NCBI GenBank assembly: GCA_900696495.1
Contig: CAADGI010000014.1
Location: 310,001-374,000, forward strand
Source of the DNA: an uncultured Alphaproteobacteria bacterium
Lineage (GTDB): Bacteria > Pseudomonadota > Alphaproteobacteria > Micavibrionales > Micavibrionaceae
Length of the DNA stretch: 64,000 nucleotides
Reading direction: 5' to 3'
Positions 8,256 through 15,858 of the stretch are shown one piece after another (the first letter of the stretch is position 1; every line of letters begins with the position of its first letter). Both the position numbers and the translations under genes were made by a program. Below the pieces are notes generated by a model. That model did no database searches. It was given only the letters and a program-made list of their open reading frames with translations, and was not told the origin of the DNA.

Positions 8256-9385
8256 ATCACCTCGATTTCGGCCTGCAGCGCGCCGGCTGCCTTCACGGCC
8301 TGGAGAATTGTGATGATGTCGCGCGGCTGCATGCCGAGGCGGTTGAGGCCGGTCACCAAATCCTGCAGCGTCACGCCGGTTTCAAGCAGCGCGAGTTTGG
8401 CGTCAGGCGACTGGTTGATTTCCAGATCCGTGCGCGGGACCACCACGGTTTCTCCAAGCTCGGAGAACGGGTTGGGCTGCGACACCTGCGGCGTCTCGGT
8501 GACTTTAATGGTCAGGTTGCCTTGTGCAATCGCGACGTTGCTGATGCGTACGTCCGCGCCCATCACGATGACGCCGGAACGCTCGCTGATGACAACGCGC
8601 GCGGGCTGATCGGGCTGCACGGGCAGTTGTTCGATGTCAGTAATAAGGTCGACAATCGTGCCGTCATAACCGGCAGGGCGCATAAGCGTAACGCTTGATG
8701 AATTCTCCGCCTTGGCGACGGTATAAGAGGTGAAACCGTTGATCGCCTGCGCGATGCGGCGCGACGTGGTGAAATCCGGGTTTTTCAGGGCGAGGCGAAC
8801 CTGCTGCAATTCTTCAAGCTTGAAACCGATCTCGCGCTCGACGATGCCGCCGCTGGCGATGCGGCCCGCGGTCGGGATGTTCTGCGTGACTTCGGCGGCA
8901 TCGCCGCCCGCGTTGAAACCAGAAACGCTGACTTCGCCCTGTGCGACTGCATAGGCCTGTCCGTCGGCGGCGAGAAGGGGCGTGACCAAAAGCGTACCGC
9001 CCTGCAGGCTGCTGGCGTTGCCGAGCGAGGAAATGTTTACATCAATGTGCGAGCCCTGGTTGGTGAAGGGCGGCAGGGTGGCCGTAACCATAACGGCGGC
9101 GACGTTGCCGGTGTTTAAATTCTGGTCGCGGACGCTGACGCCTAAACGTTCAAGCATCGCGATAAGGGATTGTTTGGTGAAGGGCGCGCTGTTCAGCGAG
9201 TCGCCCGTGCCGTTAAGGCCGACGACGAGGCCGTAACCGACGAGCTGGTTGTCGCGCACGCCCTCGATATTGACAATGTCTTTAATCCTGGAGGTTTTGG
9301 CCTGGGCCGGAACGGCAAAAAGCAGCCCGCCGGCGATACCGAGAGCCACAACCATCCTCAACCCTGTATATATTCCGCGGACCAT
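8252..9385 (-). CDS. flgI: Flagellar P-ring protein FlgI
   Basis: FlgI forms the periplasmic P ring around the rod. The product has a signal peptide (about 1-28, ending VPAQA), then the conserved [32 protein letters not shown] start of the mature chain. It ends with the conserved [31 protein letters not shown]. I chose the ATG at 9385 because AAAGG lies 7 bases upstream and the reading frame further upstream overlaps a sigma-54 promoter. The ATG at 9403 is the alternative. It is the first gene of the flgI-flgJ-FlgN-like-fliK-flgD-flgE operon. Confidence 0.95.
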   Translation of the reverse strand: [377 protein letters not shown]

Positions 9386-9444
9386 TCTGGTGCCTTTATC
9401 CATTGCCGGGACTGAAAAACCGCCACGGCTTCCATATTCTCCAT

Positions 9445-9460
9445 GCGAAACCCGTGCCAA
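9445..9460 (-). promoter_or_regulatory. Sigma-54 promoter of the flgI operon
   Basis: On the minus strand the sequence TTGGCACGGGTTTCGCA has GG and GC exactly 10 bases apart, matching the TGGCAC-N5-TTGC pattern at the important positions. Transcription would start about 45-50 bp upstream of the flgI ATG at 9385. Two other flagellar operons here have the same kind of site. Confidence 0.8.
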
Positions 9461-9479
9461 TTTGAGTAGGAATGAAAAC

Positions 9480-9504
9480 CGATTATTTTCAGGGGTTTAA
9501 AGCC
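9480..9504. promoter_or_regulatory. Motif shared with the flagellin upstream region
   Basis: The core ATTTTCAGGGGTTT (9484-9497) is identical to the flagellin-upstream copy, with CGATT and AAAGCC flanks. It lies about 20-45 bp upstream of the sigma-54 -24 element of flgI. An activator-binding enhancer is a guess. Confidence 0.4.
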
Positions 9505-9622
9505 GGGATGGGGATAACAAAGCGGCAGGAATGTTCATAAAAAATCCTGTAACGCCTCCAAGCGGCAATTCTTTCCGGCACGGATTGCCAGCCGCGTATT
9601 GCCGGTATAGTGTCTGGCAAAC

Positions 9623-10264
9623 ATGCCTGACTACTTCACATTCGATTTCTTTTTCAAAGGCTTTCTGACGGGGCTTGGCATCGCGGCGCCGGTCGGTCCC
9701 GTCGCGCTTTTATGCATCAAGACGACCCTCATTCACGGGCGCAAGGCAGGCTTCGCGGTCGGCAGCGGCGCCGGTTTTGCCGATGCCTTCTGGGGTGCGG
9801 TCGGCGCGTTCAGCCTCCTATTCGTCATGGATTTCCTGAAAGTGCATTTCGCCGAGATTCGCCTCTTCGGCGGCATTGTCCTGATTTTGCTCGGCACCTC
9901 GATCGTCATGAAAAAATCGACCACCAGAGATCCGGAAGCGCTGAAGCAGATCGATCAGAATCTGTTTCACGATTTCCTGACCTCTTTCTTTCTGACCGTT
10001 TCCAACCCCGCAACGATCTTTGCCTTCATTGCCGTTTTCGCGAGCTTCGGCATTCACACGGATGGCGACATAAGCAAAGCCCTGCCGCTGATGACCGGCG
10101 TGCTTTGCGGCTCGATGTCCTGGTGGTACATGCTGACTTTCTCGGTTTCTTTCTTCCGCTGGAAAATCAGCGACGAAAACATTCACAGGCTGAATATCGT
10201 CACCGGGGTTTTAATCGGCCTTTTCGGCGTCGGGGCCATGCTTTCGGCGGTTAAAATTTTTTAG
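9623..10264 (+). CDS. LysE-family amino-acid exporter
   Basis: This 213-residue inner-membrane protein has the LysE/RhtB layout: about six hydrophobic segments and the N-terminal GFLTGLGIAAPVGPVALLCIKTTLIHGRKAGFAVGSGAGFAD signature at about 13-55. Members export amino acids or small metabolites; the substrate here cannot be inferred. An inverted TTGCCAG / CTGGCAA pair surrounds a TATAGT just upstream of the ATG, leaving little room for a leader. It interrupts the flagellar cluster, is divergent from flgI, and precedes fliX by 48 bp. No functional link to flagella is evident. Confidence 0.85.
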   Translation: MPDYFTFDFFFKGFLTGLGIAAPVGPVALLCIKTTLIHGRKAGFAVGSGAGFADAFWGAVGAFSLLFVMDFLKVHFAEIRLFGGIVLILLGTSIVMKKSTTRDPEALKQIDQNLFHDFLTSFFLTVSNPATIFAFIAVFASFGIHTDGDISKALPLMTGVLCGSMSWWYMLTFSVSFFRWKISDENIHRLNIVTGVLIGLFGVGAMLSAVKIF

Positions 10265-10312
10265 ATTTCCGGTAAGGATTTTGGTTTATACTCAGGGGAA
10301 AGGATATTTCTC

Positions 10313-10753
10313 ATGAAGGTCCAGGGACCCGGACAGGCGCAAGGCGCCTCTAACGCAAAGAAATCAGGAAAAACCGAAAAGAGCGACAGCCATTTCGGCG
10401 ATTTTCTCGCATCCGGCGCCTCGTCTGCGGAATCGGTCAAAACCACCCAATCCATCGGCACGGTGGATTCCCTGCTGGCGCTGCAGGGCGCCGACGACCC
10501 GGCGGCCCAGTCCGCACGCAAACGTATGAAACAGCGGGCAGGGGTGATCCTCGGCGAGCTGGAAAAGCTGCGCGTGGCCATGCTGACCGGGCAGGTTACT
10601 GTCGGCCATATGATTGATATTGCTGATGTAATTGCCTCTCACCGCGAGAAAATCAGCGACCCTGCCCTGACCGACATCATGGATGAGATCGACCTCCGGG
10701 CGCAGGTGGAGATGGCCAAGATGCGCATGGCGCTTGATAACCCCCGCACTTAG
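10313..10753 (+). CDS. fliX: Flagellar assembly regulator FliX
   Basis: FliX is an alphaproteobacterial protein that, in Caulobacter, links completion of the early flagellar structure to the sigma-54 activator FlbD. The 146-residue product opens with MKVQGPGQ, has a Ser/Ala/Lys-rich stretch to residue 60, and a helical C-terminal half. The C-terminal motifs RKRMKQRAGVILGELEKLRVAMLTG and DIMDEIDLRAQVEMAKM are typical of the family. AAAGGA precedes the ATG. Its presence fits the three sigma-54 promoters in the island; FlbD itself is not in this window. Confidence 0.85.
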   Translation: MKVQGPGQAQGASNAKKSGKTEKSDSHFGDFLASGASSAESVKTTQSIGTVDSLLALQGADDPAAQSARKRMKQRAGVILGELEKLRVAMLTGQVTVGHMIDIADVIASHREKISDPALTDIMDEIDLRAQVEMAKMRMALDNPRT

Positions 10754-10836
10754 GTCTCGTTTTAGTTGTTTTCAGGCCTTTCCGCGACTATATTTCCTAA
10801 TTCCGCGAACCCAGAAGACATAAGGGGAGACTTCTA

Positions 10837-11286
10837 GTGAGTGCCAGTGTGAATGCTTCTTCCAATAGCGTTGTCGTGCCGCCCAATTACGATCCGGAAA
10901 AGGACAAAAAGGGCTTTATGAATCCGATCATGCTCGAATATTTCCGCCGCCAGCTGATCGCATGGCGCAGCGAACTGCTGAAAGAATCCAGGGAAACGAT
11001 TGAAATCACCCTGCAGGGAACCGAACTGCAGAAACCCGATATCGCGGACCGCGCCTCGGCCGAGACCGATCACGCGCTGGAACTGCGTACGCGCGACCGC
11101 GAACGCAAACTGATTTCGAAAATCAACCAGGCGCTCGAGCGCATCGAGCAGGGCGAATATGGTTTCTGCGAAGAAACCGGCGAGCCGATCTCCATCGGCC
11201 GTTTGAAAGCGCGTCCCATCGCGACGCTGAGCCTCGAGGCGCAGGAACGCCACGAGCGTCTCGAACGCACGCAACGCGACGACTAA
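10837..11286 (+). CDS. dksA: DksA-type RNA polymerase-binding regulator, cysteine-poor finger
   Basis: DksA enters the secondary channel of RNA polymerase and works with ppGpp in the stringent response. The 149-residue product has the helical coiled-coil region (about 20-100) and the C-terminal globular motif GEYGFCEETGEPISIGRLKARPIATLSLEAQERHER. Classical DksA has four zinc-binding cysteines here; this protein keeps only one (in GFCEETGE), the others being Thr, Ser and Ala. Zinc-independent DksA forms are known in proteobacteria. The start is GTG, with AGGGGAG 7-8 bases upstream; the next in-frame GTG lies four codons later. Confidence 0.88.
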   Translation: MSASVNASSNSVVVPPNYDPEKDKKGFMNPIMLEYFRRQLIAWRSELLKESRETIEITLQGTELQKPDIADRASAETDHALELRTRDRERKLISKINQALERIEQGEYGFCEETGEPISIGRLKARPIATLSLEAQERHERLERTQRDD

Positions 11287-11295
11287 AACAATTGC

Positions 11296-11383
11296 CGTCA
11301 CCCCCGATGTCAGCCCGCGAAAGCGGGCTGTCGTTTTTGGATCCCTGCTGTGCGAGCGCCTGCGGCGCGCCGCGGGGATGACA
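11296..11383. repeat. Dispersed palindromic repeat, GTCATCCCCGCG type (copy 2)
   Basis: This diverged copy begins GTCACCCCCGATGTC, contains a CAGCCCGCGAAAGCGGGCTG hairpin, and ends GCGGGGATGACA. It lies between the convergent dksA and flgH genes. Confidence 0.7.
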
Positions 11384-11390
11384 GGTGGAT

Positions 11391-11428
11391 AAAAAACCGG
11401 CCCGGTGATTTTCTATCCTCGGGCCGGT
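11391..11428 (-). terminator. Rho-independent terminator of the flgFGAH operon
   Basis: On the minus strand ACCGGCCCG (11428-11420) and CGGGCCGGT (11404-11396) form a 9-bp stem followed at once by TTTTTT. It lies about 85 bp past the flgH stop. Confidence 0.85.
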
Positions 11429-11510
11429 GCAGTTTGGGTGGGTAATTACGACGCCTTCTCCTTCTGTCCGCGTCACCGCGGCGATTGGGAACAGGAGATG
11501 GGGTAACCTC

Positions 11511-12257
11511 CTAGAAGGGGAAGATCACGTCGTAAAGCTGTTGTCCGTAGCGCGGTTGCTGGACGTCGGAGATATGGCCCTGGCCGCCGTAAGTGATGCG
11601 CGCTTCGGCAATCTGTTCATAGGAAATCGTGTTGTTGATCGTGATGTCCTGCGGGCGGATCACGCCGTCGATGGAAAGAATGCGCTTCTCGAAATTGACG
11701 CGCACTTCCTGTTTGCCCGCGATCACCATGTTGCCGTTCGGCAAAATCTGCGTCACCAGCGCCGCGAGCTGCAGTTCGACTTCTTCTTTGCGGTCGATGC
11801 TGCCCGAACCGGTGGAGGATGAATCCGCGCCGCCTTCAACGAGGTTGGTGTTGTCGATGGCCTGCGGGAAGGGACGGTCTAAGCTTTGTTCAAGACCGAT
11901 CAAGGCATCCAGGCTCGCGCTTTCCGAGCTGTTTCTCGTGCGTTCGGTTTCATTGTCGAGCTTGGCTTCGTCGTCGATATTGATCACGACAGTAATGATG
12001 TCGCCGACATCGGCCGCGCGCTGGTCCTTGAAGAAGGTGACGCGGTCGGAGGCCCAGAGCGAGTTGCGTTCCTGGTGAACGTTTTTCGGCGCCGGCATCG
12101 GCAGGCTGACGGGCGTGTAGCCCTCCTGCGTGGTCGGGTTGACGATGGCGGCCATCTCCGGCGCCTTGCCGATATTGGCGATCCGGTCGGCCGCGCCGCA
12201 TCCGCCCAGCATCGAGCAGGCCAGTAGCGCCAATCCTGTTTTAATTCCGTGTTTCAT
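11511..12257 (-). CDS. flgH: Flagellar L-ring lipoprotein FlgH
   Basis: FlgH forms the outer-membrane L ring. The 248-residue precursor has a lipoprotein signal ending in the lipobox MLGGC, with lipidated Cys20. The conserved NSLWASDRVTFFKDQRAADVGDIITVVI stretch (about 66-93) and the C-terminal VRPQDI...AEARITYGGQG segment are diagnostic. It is the last gene of flgF-flgG-flgA-flgH, 17 bp after flgA, and is followed by a strong terminator. Confidence 0.95.
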   Translation of the reverse strand: MKHGIKTGLALLACSMLGGCGAADRIANIGKAPEMAAIVNPTTQEGYTPVSLPMPAPKNVHQERNSLWASDRVTFFKDQRAADVGDIITVVINIDDEAKLDNETERTRNSSESASLDALIGLEQSLDRPFPQAIDNTNLVEGGADSSSTGSGSIDRKEEVELQLAALVTQILPNGNMVIAGKQEVRVNFEKRILSIDGVIRPQDITINNTISYEQIAEARITYGGQGHISDVQQPRYGQQLYDVIFPF

Positions 12258-12274
12258 AAGTTACCCGCTTTCTC

Positions 12275-13219
12275 CTAAAAACTCGTTATCGTGACTTCTT
12301 TTTCGCCCGTAACCAGACCCTCGATTGTCTTTTTACTGCTGTTATTGACGACGCGGATGACGTCGCCTTTCGCGCCATGCTCCATCGCCTTGCCGCTGGC
12401 GGTCAGTGTCAATGCGCCGCTCTGGAACAGCATCGTCACGATGTCGCCGCGTGTAATGACCTGCGGCGCTTCGAGGTCGATGGTCTTCAGCGGCTTGCCG
12501 GGAGAAGTCATGCGGCGCGGTGTCATGCCGACGATTTCTTCCTCTTTCAGGAGCATGTCCTGGCGAATTTCCTTTTCGCTCATTTCGATATAATCGATGT
12601 CGCGCGCGCCGATCACGTCACCGGCTTTCAGCGTCTCGCGCAGCACCGGAACATCGACGAGCTTCTGCACCGTGCCGTTGATTTTCGTTCTGCTGACCGG
12701 GTTGGCGACGGACGGGGCGACAGCCATCGCCTCGAACCAGCCGGTTTCAGGTTTTATTGTGAACTCGGTGATTTCAACGCCGGGCGCGATGTCGGGCGAG
12801 AGCGTGATGCGCGAGGAAACGTCGGGAATGATGATTTTATATTTTCCGCTGATGCCTTCATTCGCGATTTTCATGCGCAGCGCTTCCTCGATCATGTCGC
12901 GGTCAACAATAGACGCGGCACGGGTCAGAACGATATGATCGCCGGAATTCATCGGCCGCCACGGCAGATCGAGCGCCACCGCGATGCGGAGCAGGGTACG
13001 GGCATTCAAAACCATTTCCTGCCCGGGCTGGGGCGCGAGGCCGAGAACCTTTTCATTATTGGCAGGCAGGCCCTGGAACACGTCGCCGAGCGTAATCGTA
13101 TCGCCCGTCACGACACTGTTCTGTTTCAGGCTGATGGCGCGGGCGCTTTGCGGCAGGACAATTGTGCCTGCCAGCACCGCGATCACCGTCAGAAATGCAA
13201 GAACCGTTTTCCTAACCAT
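12275..13219 (-). CDS. flgA: P-ring assembly chaperone FlgA
   Basis: FlgA is the periplasmic chaperone for FlgI polymerisation. The 314-residue precursor has a signal peptide of about 28 residues (ending SARA). The C-terminal third carries the SAF/ChapFlgA domain: VPVLRETLKAGDVIGARDIDYIEM, TSPGKPLKTIDLEAPQVITRGDIVTMLFQSGALTL, and GDVIRVVNNSSKKTIEGLV. It lies between flgG and flgH with gaps of about 20 bp. Confidence 0.92.
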   Translation of the reverse strand: MVRKTVLAFLTVIAVLAGTIVLPQSARAISLKQNSVVTGDTITLGDVFQGLPANNEKVLGLAPQPGQEMVLNARTLLRIAVALDLPWRPMNSGDHIVLTRAASIVDRDMIEEALRMKIANEGISGKYKIIIPDVSSRITLSPDIAPGVEITEFTIKPETGWFEAMAVAPSVANPVSRTKINGTVQKLVDVPVLRETLKAGDVIGARDIDYIEMSEKEIRQDMLLKEEEIVGMTPRRMTSPGKPLKTIDLEAPQVITRGDIVTMLFQSGALTLTASGKAMEHGAKGDVIRVVNNSSKKTIEGLVTGEKEVTITSF

Positions 13220-13239
13220 TAAGTTCTCCCTTATTTCCC

Positions 13240-14028
13240 TTAGCGTAACTGCGATACCGTCTGCAGCATCTCGTCGCTGGTTGAAATCACGTTTGAATTC
13301 ATCTCGTACGCGCGCTGGGCGGTGATGAGGCTGGTGATCTCCTCGACGACATTCACGTTCGAGGTTTCAATCGCGCCCTGGCGGATGCTGCCGAATTCTT
13401 CCTGTCCGGGATTGCCCGTGGTAGGCGAGCCCGAAGCATCGGTTTCGAGATAGAGGTTGTCGCCGATGGCATCCAGACCGGCCGGGTTCACGAAATTCGC
13501 GAGCTGGATCTGGCCGACATTTTGCGGCGTGGTCTGGCCGGCGATTTGAACGATCACTTCGCCTTCCTCGTTGATGTCGACGTTCAGTGCGTCAGCCGGA
13601 ACGGTAATGCCGGGATCGATCAGGAAACCTTGCACGGTGACCAGTTCGCCGTTCTCGTTCATCTGCAGCGTGCCGTCGCGCGTATAGGCAATTTCGCCGC
13701 TGGGCAGCGCGACCTGGAAGAAACCTTCGCCGGTGATGGCGAGATCAAGCGGGTTTTCCGTGATGCGGATCGCGCCCTGTCCGTGTTCGCGGTATACCGC
13801 GCCGGTGCGCACGCCGAGGCCGAGCTGGATACCCGTGGGAACCGTCGTGCCCGCGTCGGAGGAGGTCGAGCCGGGGCGGTCGATGTTCTGGTAGATCAAA
13901 TCCTGAAACGAGGCGCGGCGGCGCTTGTAACCCGCCGTGGTCATGTTGGCGATGTTGTTCGAGATGACGTCCACATTCGTCTGCTGGGCAAGCATCCCGG
14001 TGGCGCCGATATCAAGTGATCTCATCAT
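13240..14028 (-). CDS. flgG: Distal rod protein FlgG
   Basis: FlgG builds the distal rod that crosses the periplasm. The 262-residue product matches the family length. It has the N-terminal rod motif (ISNNIANMTTAGYKRRRASFQDLIYQ at about 22-47), the NPLDLAITGEGFFQV segment, and the C-terminal SNVNVVEEITSLITAQRAYEMNSNVISTSDEMLQ helix. It follows flgF by 23 bp in the same operon. Confidence 0.95.
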   Translation of the reverse strand: MMRSLDIGATGMLAQQTNVDVISNNIANMTTAGYKRRRASFQDLIYQNIDRPGSTSSDAGTTVPTGIQLGLGVRTGAVYREHGQGAIRITENPLDLAITGEGFFQVALPSGEIAYTRDGTLQMNENGELVTVQGFLIDPGITVPADALNVDINEEGEVIVQIAGQTTPQNVGQIQLANFVNPAGLDAIGDNLYLETDASGSPTTGNPGQEEFGSIRQGAIETSNVNVVEEITSLITAQRAYEMNSNVISTSDEMLQTVSQLR

Positions 14029-14051
14029 GGTCTTTCTCCTTCAATCTTCAA

Positions 14052-14777
14052 TTAGCTCTGGCGGGTCAGGCGTTGAATCGCCGTGCGCAGCCGTTCGTTT
14101 TCGGTTGTTAAAATCTGTTGCATGGACTGGAAATTCCGCAGCGTCTCGATCATGCGCGTGACCTCGATCACGGCGAGAACGTTCGAGCCTTCGAGCTGGC
14201 CCTGTTTGACGATTGTTGTTTCAGCCGGTTTGCCCGCTTCATCGATGGCGTACATGTTGTCGCCGTAAGGTTTCAGGGTCTGCGGATTTTCGAACTCCAC
14301 GACCATCAGCTGGCCGATCTGGCCTTCCTGGTTCGAGATGATGCCCTTGTCGTCGATCTGGATCTCGGTGGAATTGGTCGGGATTGTCAGGGGCGAACCG
14401 CCTGCGTCGGCGACGGGGTGGCCGGATTGCGTCATCAGTCCGCCTTCCGCGTTCAGGATGAAATTGCCGGCGCGGCTGTAGTAAACTTTGCCGTCGGGCC
14501 CGACGACGCCGAGAAAGCCGGGGCCTTCCAGCGAGACATCGAGCGGGTTGCCGGTGACATGAACCGGGCCGGGCAGGGTGTTTTTATATTCACCCTTGTC
14601 ATAGACGAACGAAAGCTCGTCATCGCCGCCGCGCGGGTCGGAGATGTGCTCGGCGAACAGGAGATTTTGCGCGCGGTAGCCGGGCGTATTCACGTTCGCC
14701 ACGTTGTTGGCGATGATGTCCATGTTGTTCCGGAGAACAACCTGGCGTGAAAGGCCGATATAGATACTGTTTTCCAT
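14052..14777 (-). CDS. flgF: Proximal rod protein FlgF
   Basis: FlgF is a proximal rod subunit. The 241-residue product has the rod N-terminus (MENSIYIGLSRQVVLRNNMDIIANNVANVNTPGYRAQN), the NPLDVSLEGPGFLGV core and the C-terminal SNVLAVIEVTRMIETLRNFQSMQQIL helix. It is the first gene of flgF-flgG-flgA-flgH, downstream of a sigma-54 promoter. The ATG is preceded by AAAGGA at 9-base spacing. Confidence 0.93.
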   Translation of the reverse strand: MENSIYIGLSRQVVLRNNMDIIANNVANVNTPGYRAQNLLFAEHISDPRGGDDELSFVYDKGEYKNTLPGPVHVTGNPLDVSLEGPGFLGVVGPDGKVYYSRAGNFILNAEGGLMTQSGHPVADAGGSPLTIPTNSTEIQIDDKGIISNQEGQIGQLMVVEFENPQTLKPYGDNMYAIDEAGKPAETTIVKQGQLEGSNVLAVIEVTRMIETLRNFQSMQQILTTENERLRTAIQRLTRQS

Positions 14778-14840
14778 TGCGTTGGTCCTTTACCCGCTTG
14801 CATTGGCCGTGTTCTTGGCGCACGGGTTACGGAACAATCT

Positions 14841-14855
14841 GCACAGGCTGTGCCA
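14841..14855 (-). promoter_or_regulatory. Sigma-54 promoter of the flgFGAH operon
   Basis: The minus-strand sequence CTGGCACAGCCTGTGCAG has GG (14854-14853) and GC (14842-14841) separated by exactly 10 bases, a near-consensus -24/-12 element. Transcription would begin about 50 bp upstream of the flgF ATG. Confidence 0.8.
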
Positions 14856-14995
14856 GAAGGGAAAAGCAATGGAAAACAGTTGCTTACGATATGCGATGCA
14901 CGCGCGGAAATTCTGTAAATGGAAAATTTGACCGTTTGATTTCAGCGGGATACGGCAATTTTTTCCGTTATCTGTTGTGGATAACGCCGCTGCGG

Positions 14996-15025
14996 TTAGA
15001 CGGACGGCGCGATTTATTCTATACT
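14996..15025 (+). promoter_or_regulatory. Possible promoter of fliL
   Basis: TTAGAC and TATACT are 18 bp apart, 47 bp upstream of fliL. In Caulobacter fliL belongs to the early CtrA-controlled class; only a TTA half-site overlaps the -35 here, so CtrA control is not shown. The rest of the 295-bp gap holds the flgF promoter and no other gene that I can see. Confidence 0.35.
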
Positions 15026-15072
15026 CTTGAACATTGCAGACCCTTGAATAATCACTCGAAAGTCACCCATCC

Positions 15073-15768
15073 ATGGCCAAGGCGAAAAAAGAAGAAGCGG
15101 AAAAGAAAGACGCTGAGGAAGAAGCTAAACCTGAAGCCGCCGCTGAAGGGGCGGAAGGCGCGCCTGCCGAGGGAGCCGAAGGCGAGGCCGCGGCGGCGGA
15201 AGGCGGCGGCAAAAAGAAACTTTTCATTATCATCGGCGGCGTTGTCGTTCTGCTGATCGGCGCGGGCGCAGGTTTGTATTTCACAGGCATGCTGGACAGT
15301 TTGCTGGGCAAGGAAGCGCCCGTCGAATGCGCTGAAGGCGATCACGAATGTGAAGAAAAAGCTGCGGCTGCCGCGGAGCATGGCGAAAAAGCCGGTGCAA
15401 AAGGCGGTCATGGTGAGAAGAAAGAAGCCAAGGGCGGCGGTCATGGCGAAGCGGGCGGCGCGTCCGACTCTTTCGTCGCCATCCCGACCATGATCGTCAA
15501 TCTGAACAGCGACGACGGCACGCCGCGTTATTTGCGCCTCACCGTCCAGCTTGAGCTTGAGGATGCAGCCGACAAGGCTGCCGTCGAAGCTATTATTCCC
15601 AAGGTTATCGACCAGTTCCAGACCTACCTGCGCGAATTGCGTGTACGCGACCTGCGCGGCTCCGGCGGTATTTACAGGCTGCAGATGGAACTGCTGTGGC
15701 GTGTCAACCAGGCCGCCGCCCCGGTCGAGGTGAAGGACGTCCTGTTTCAGGAAATTCTTATTCAATAG
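15073..15768 (+). CDS. fliL: Flagellar stator-associated membrane protein FliL
   Basis: FliL is a single-pass inner-membrane protein that surrounds the stator units. The 231-residue product has an unusually long cytoplasmic N-terminus (1-48) of Lys, Glu, Ala and Gly, a membrane segment at about 50-71, a His/Gly/Lys-rich spacer (about 95-135), and the periplasmic FliL domain. That domain is recognisable by VNLNSDDGTPRYLRLTVQLEL and VIDQFQTYLRELRVRDLRGSGG. It precedes fliM by 90 bp. Confidence 0.9.
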   Translation: MAKAKKEEAEKKDAEEEAKPEAAAEGAEGAPAEGAEGEAAAAEGGGKKKLFIIIGGVVVLLIGAGAGLYFTGMLDSLLGKEAPVECAEGDHECEEKAAAAAEHGEKAGAKGGHGEKKEAKGGGHGEAGGASDSFVAIPTMIVNLNSDDGTPRYLRLTVQLELEDAADKAAVEAIIPKVIDQFQTYLRELRVRDLRGSGGIYRLQMELLWRVNQAAAPVEVKDVLFQEILIQ

Positions 15769-15826
15769 TGCTATAATGGAAAAAAACGGCACGGAACTTG
15801 CGTCAGATGCCGTTAAGACCATCTAA

Positions 15827-15857
15827 ATAAAGACAGATCCTAATATAAAGACAGATC
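15827..15857 (+). repeat. 13-bp direct repeat in the fliM leader
   Basis: ATAAAGACAGATC occurs at 15827-15839 and again at 15845-15857, the second ending one base before the fliM ATG. The repeats duplicate the region that would carry the ribosome-binding site, and neither copy has a strong GGAGG. Role unknown. Confidence 0.6.
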
Positions 15858-15858
15858 G

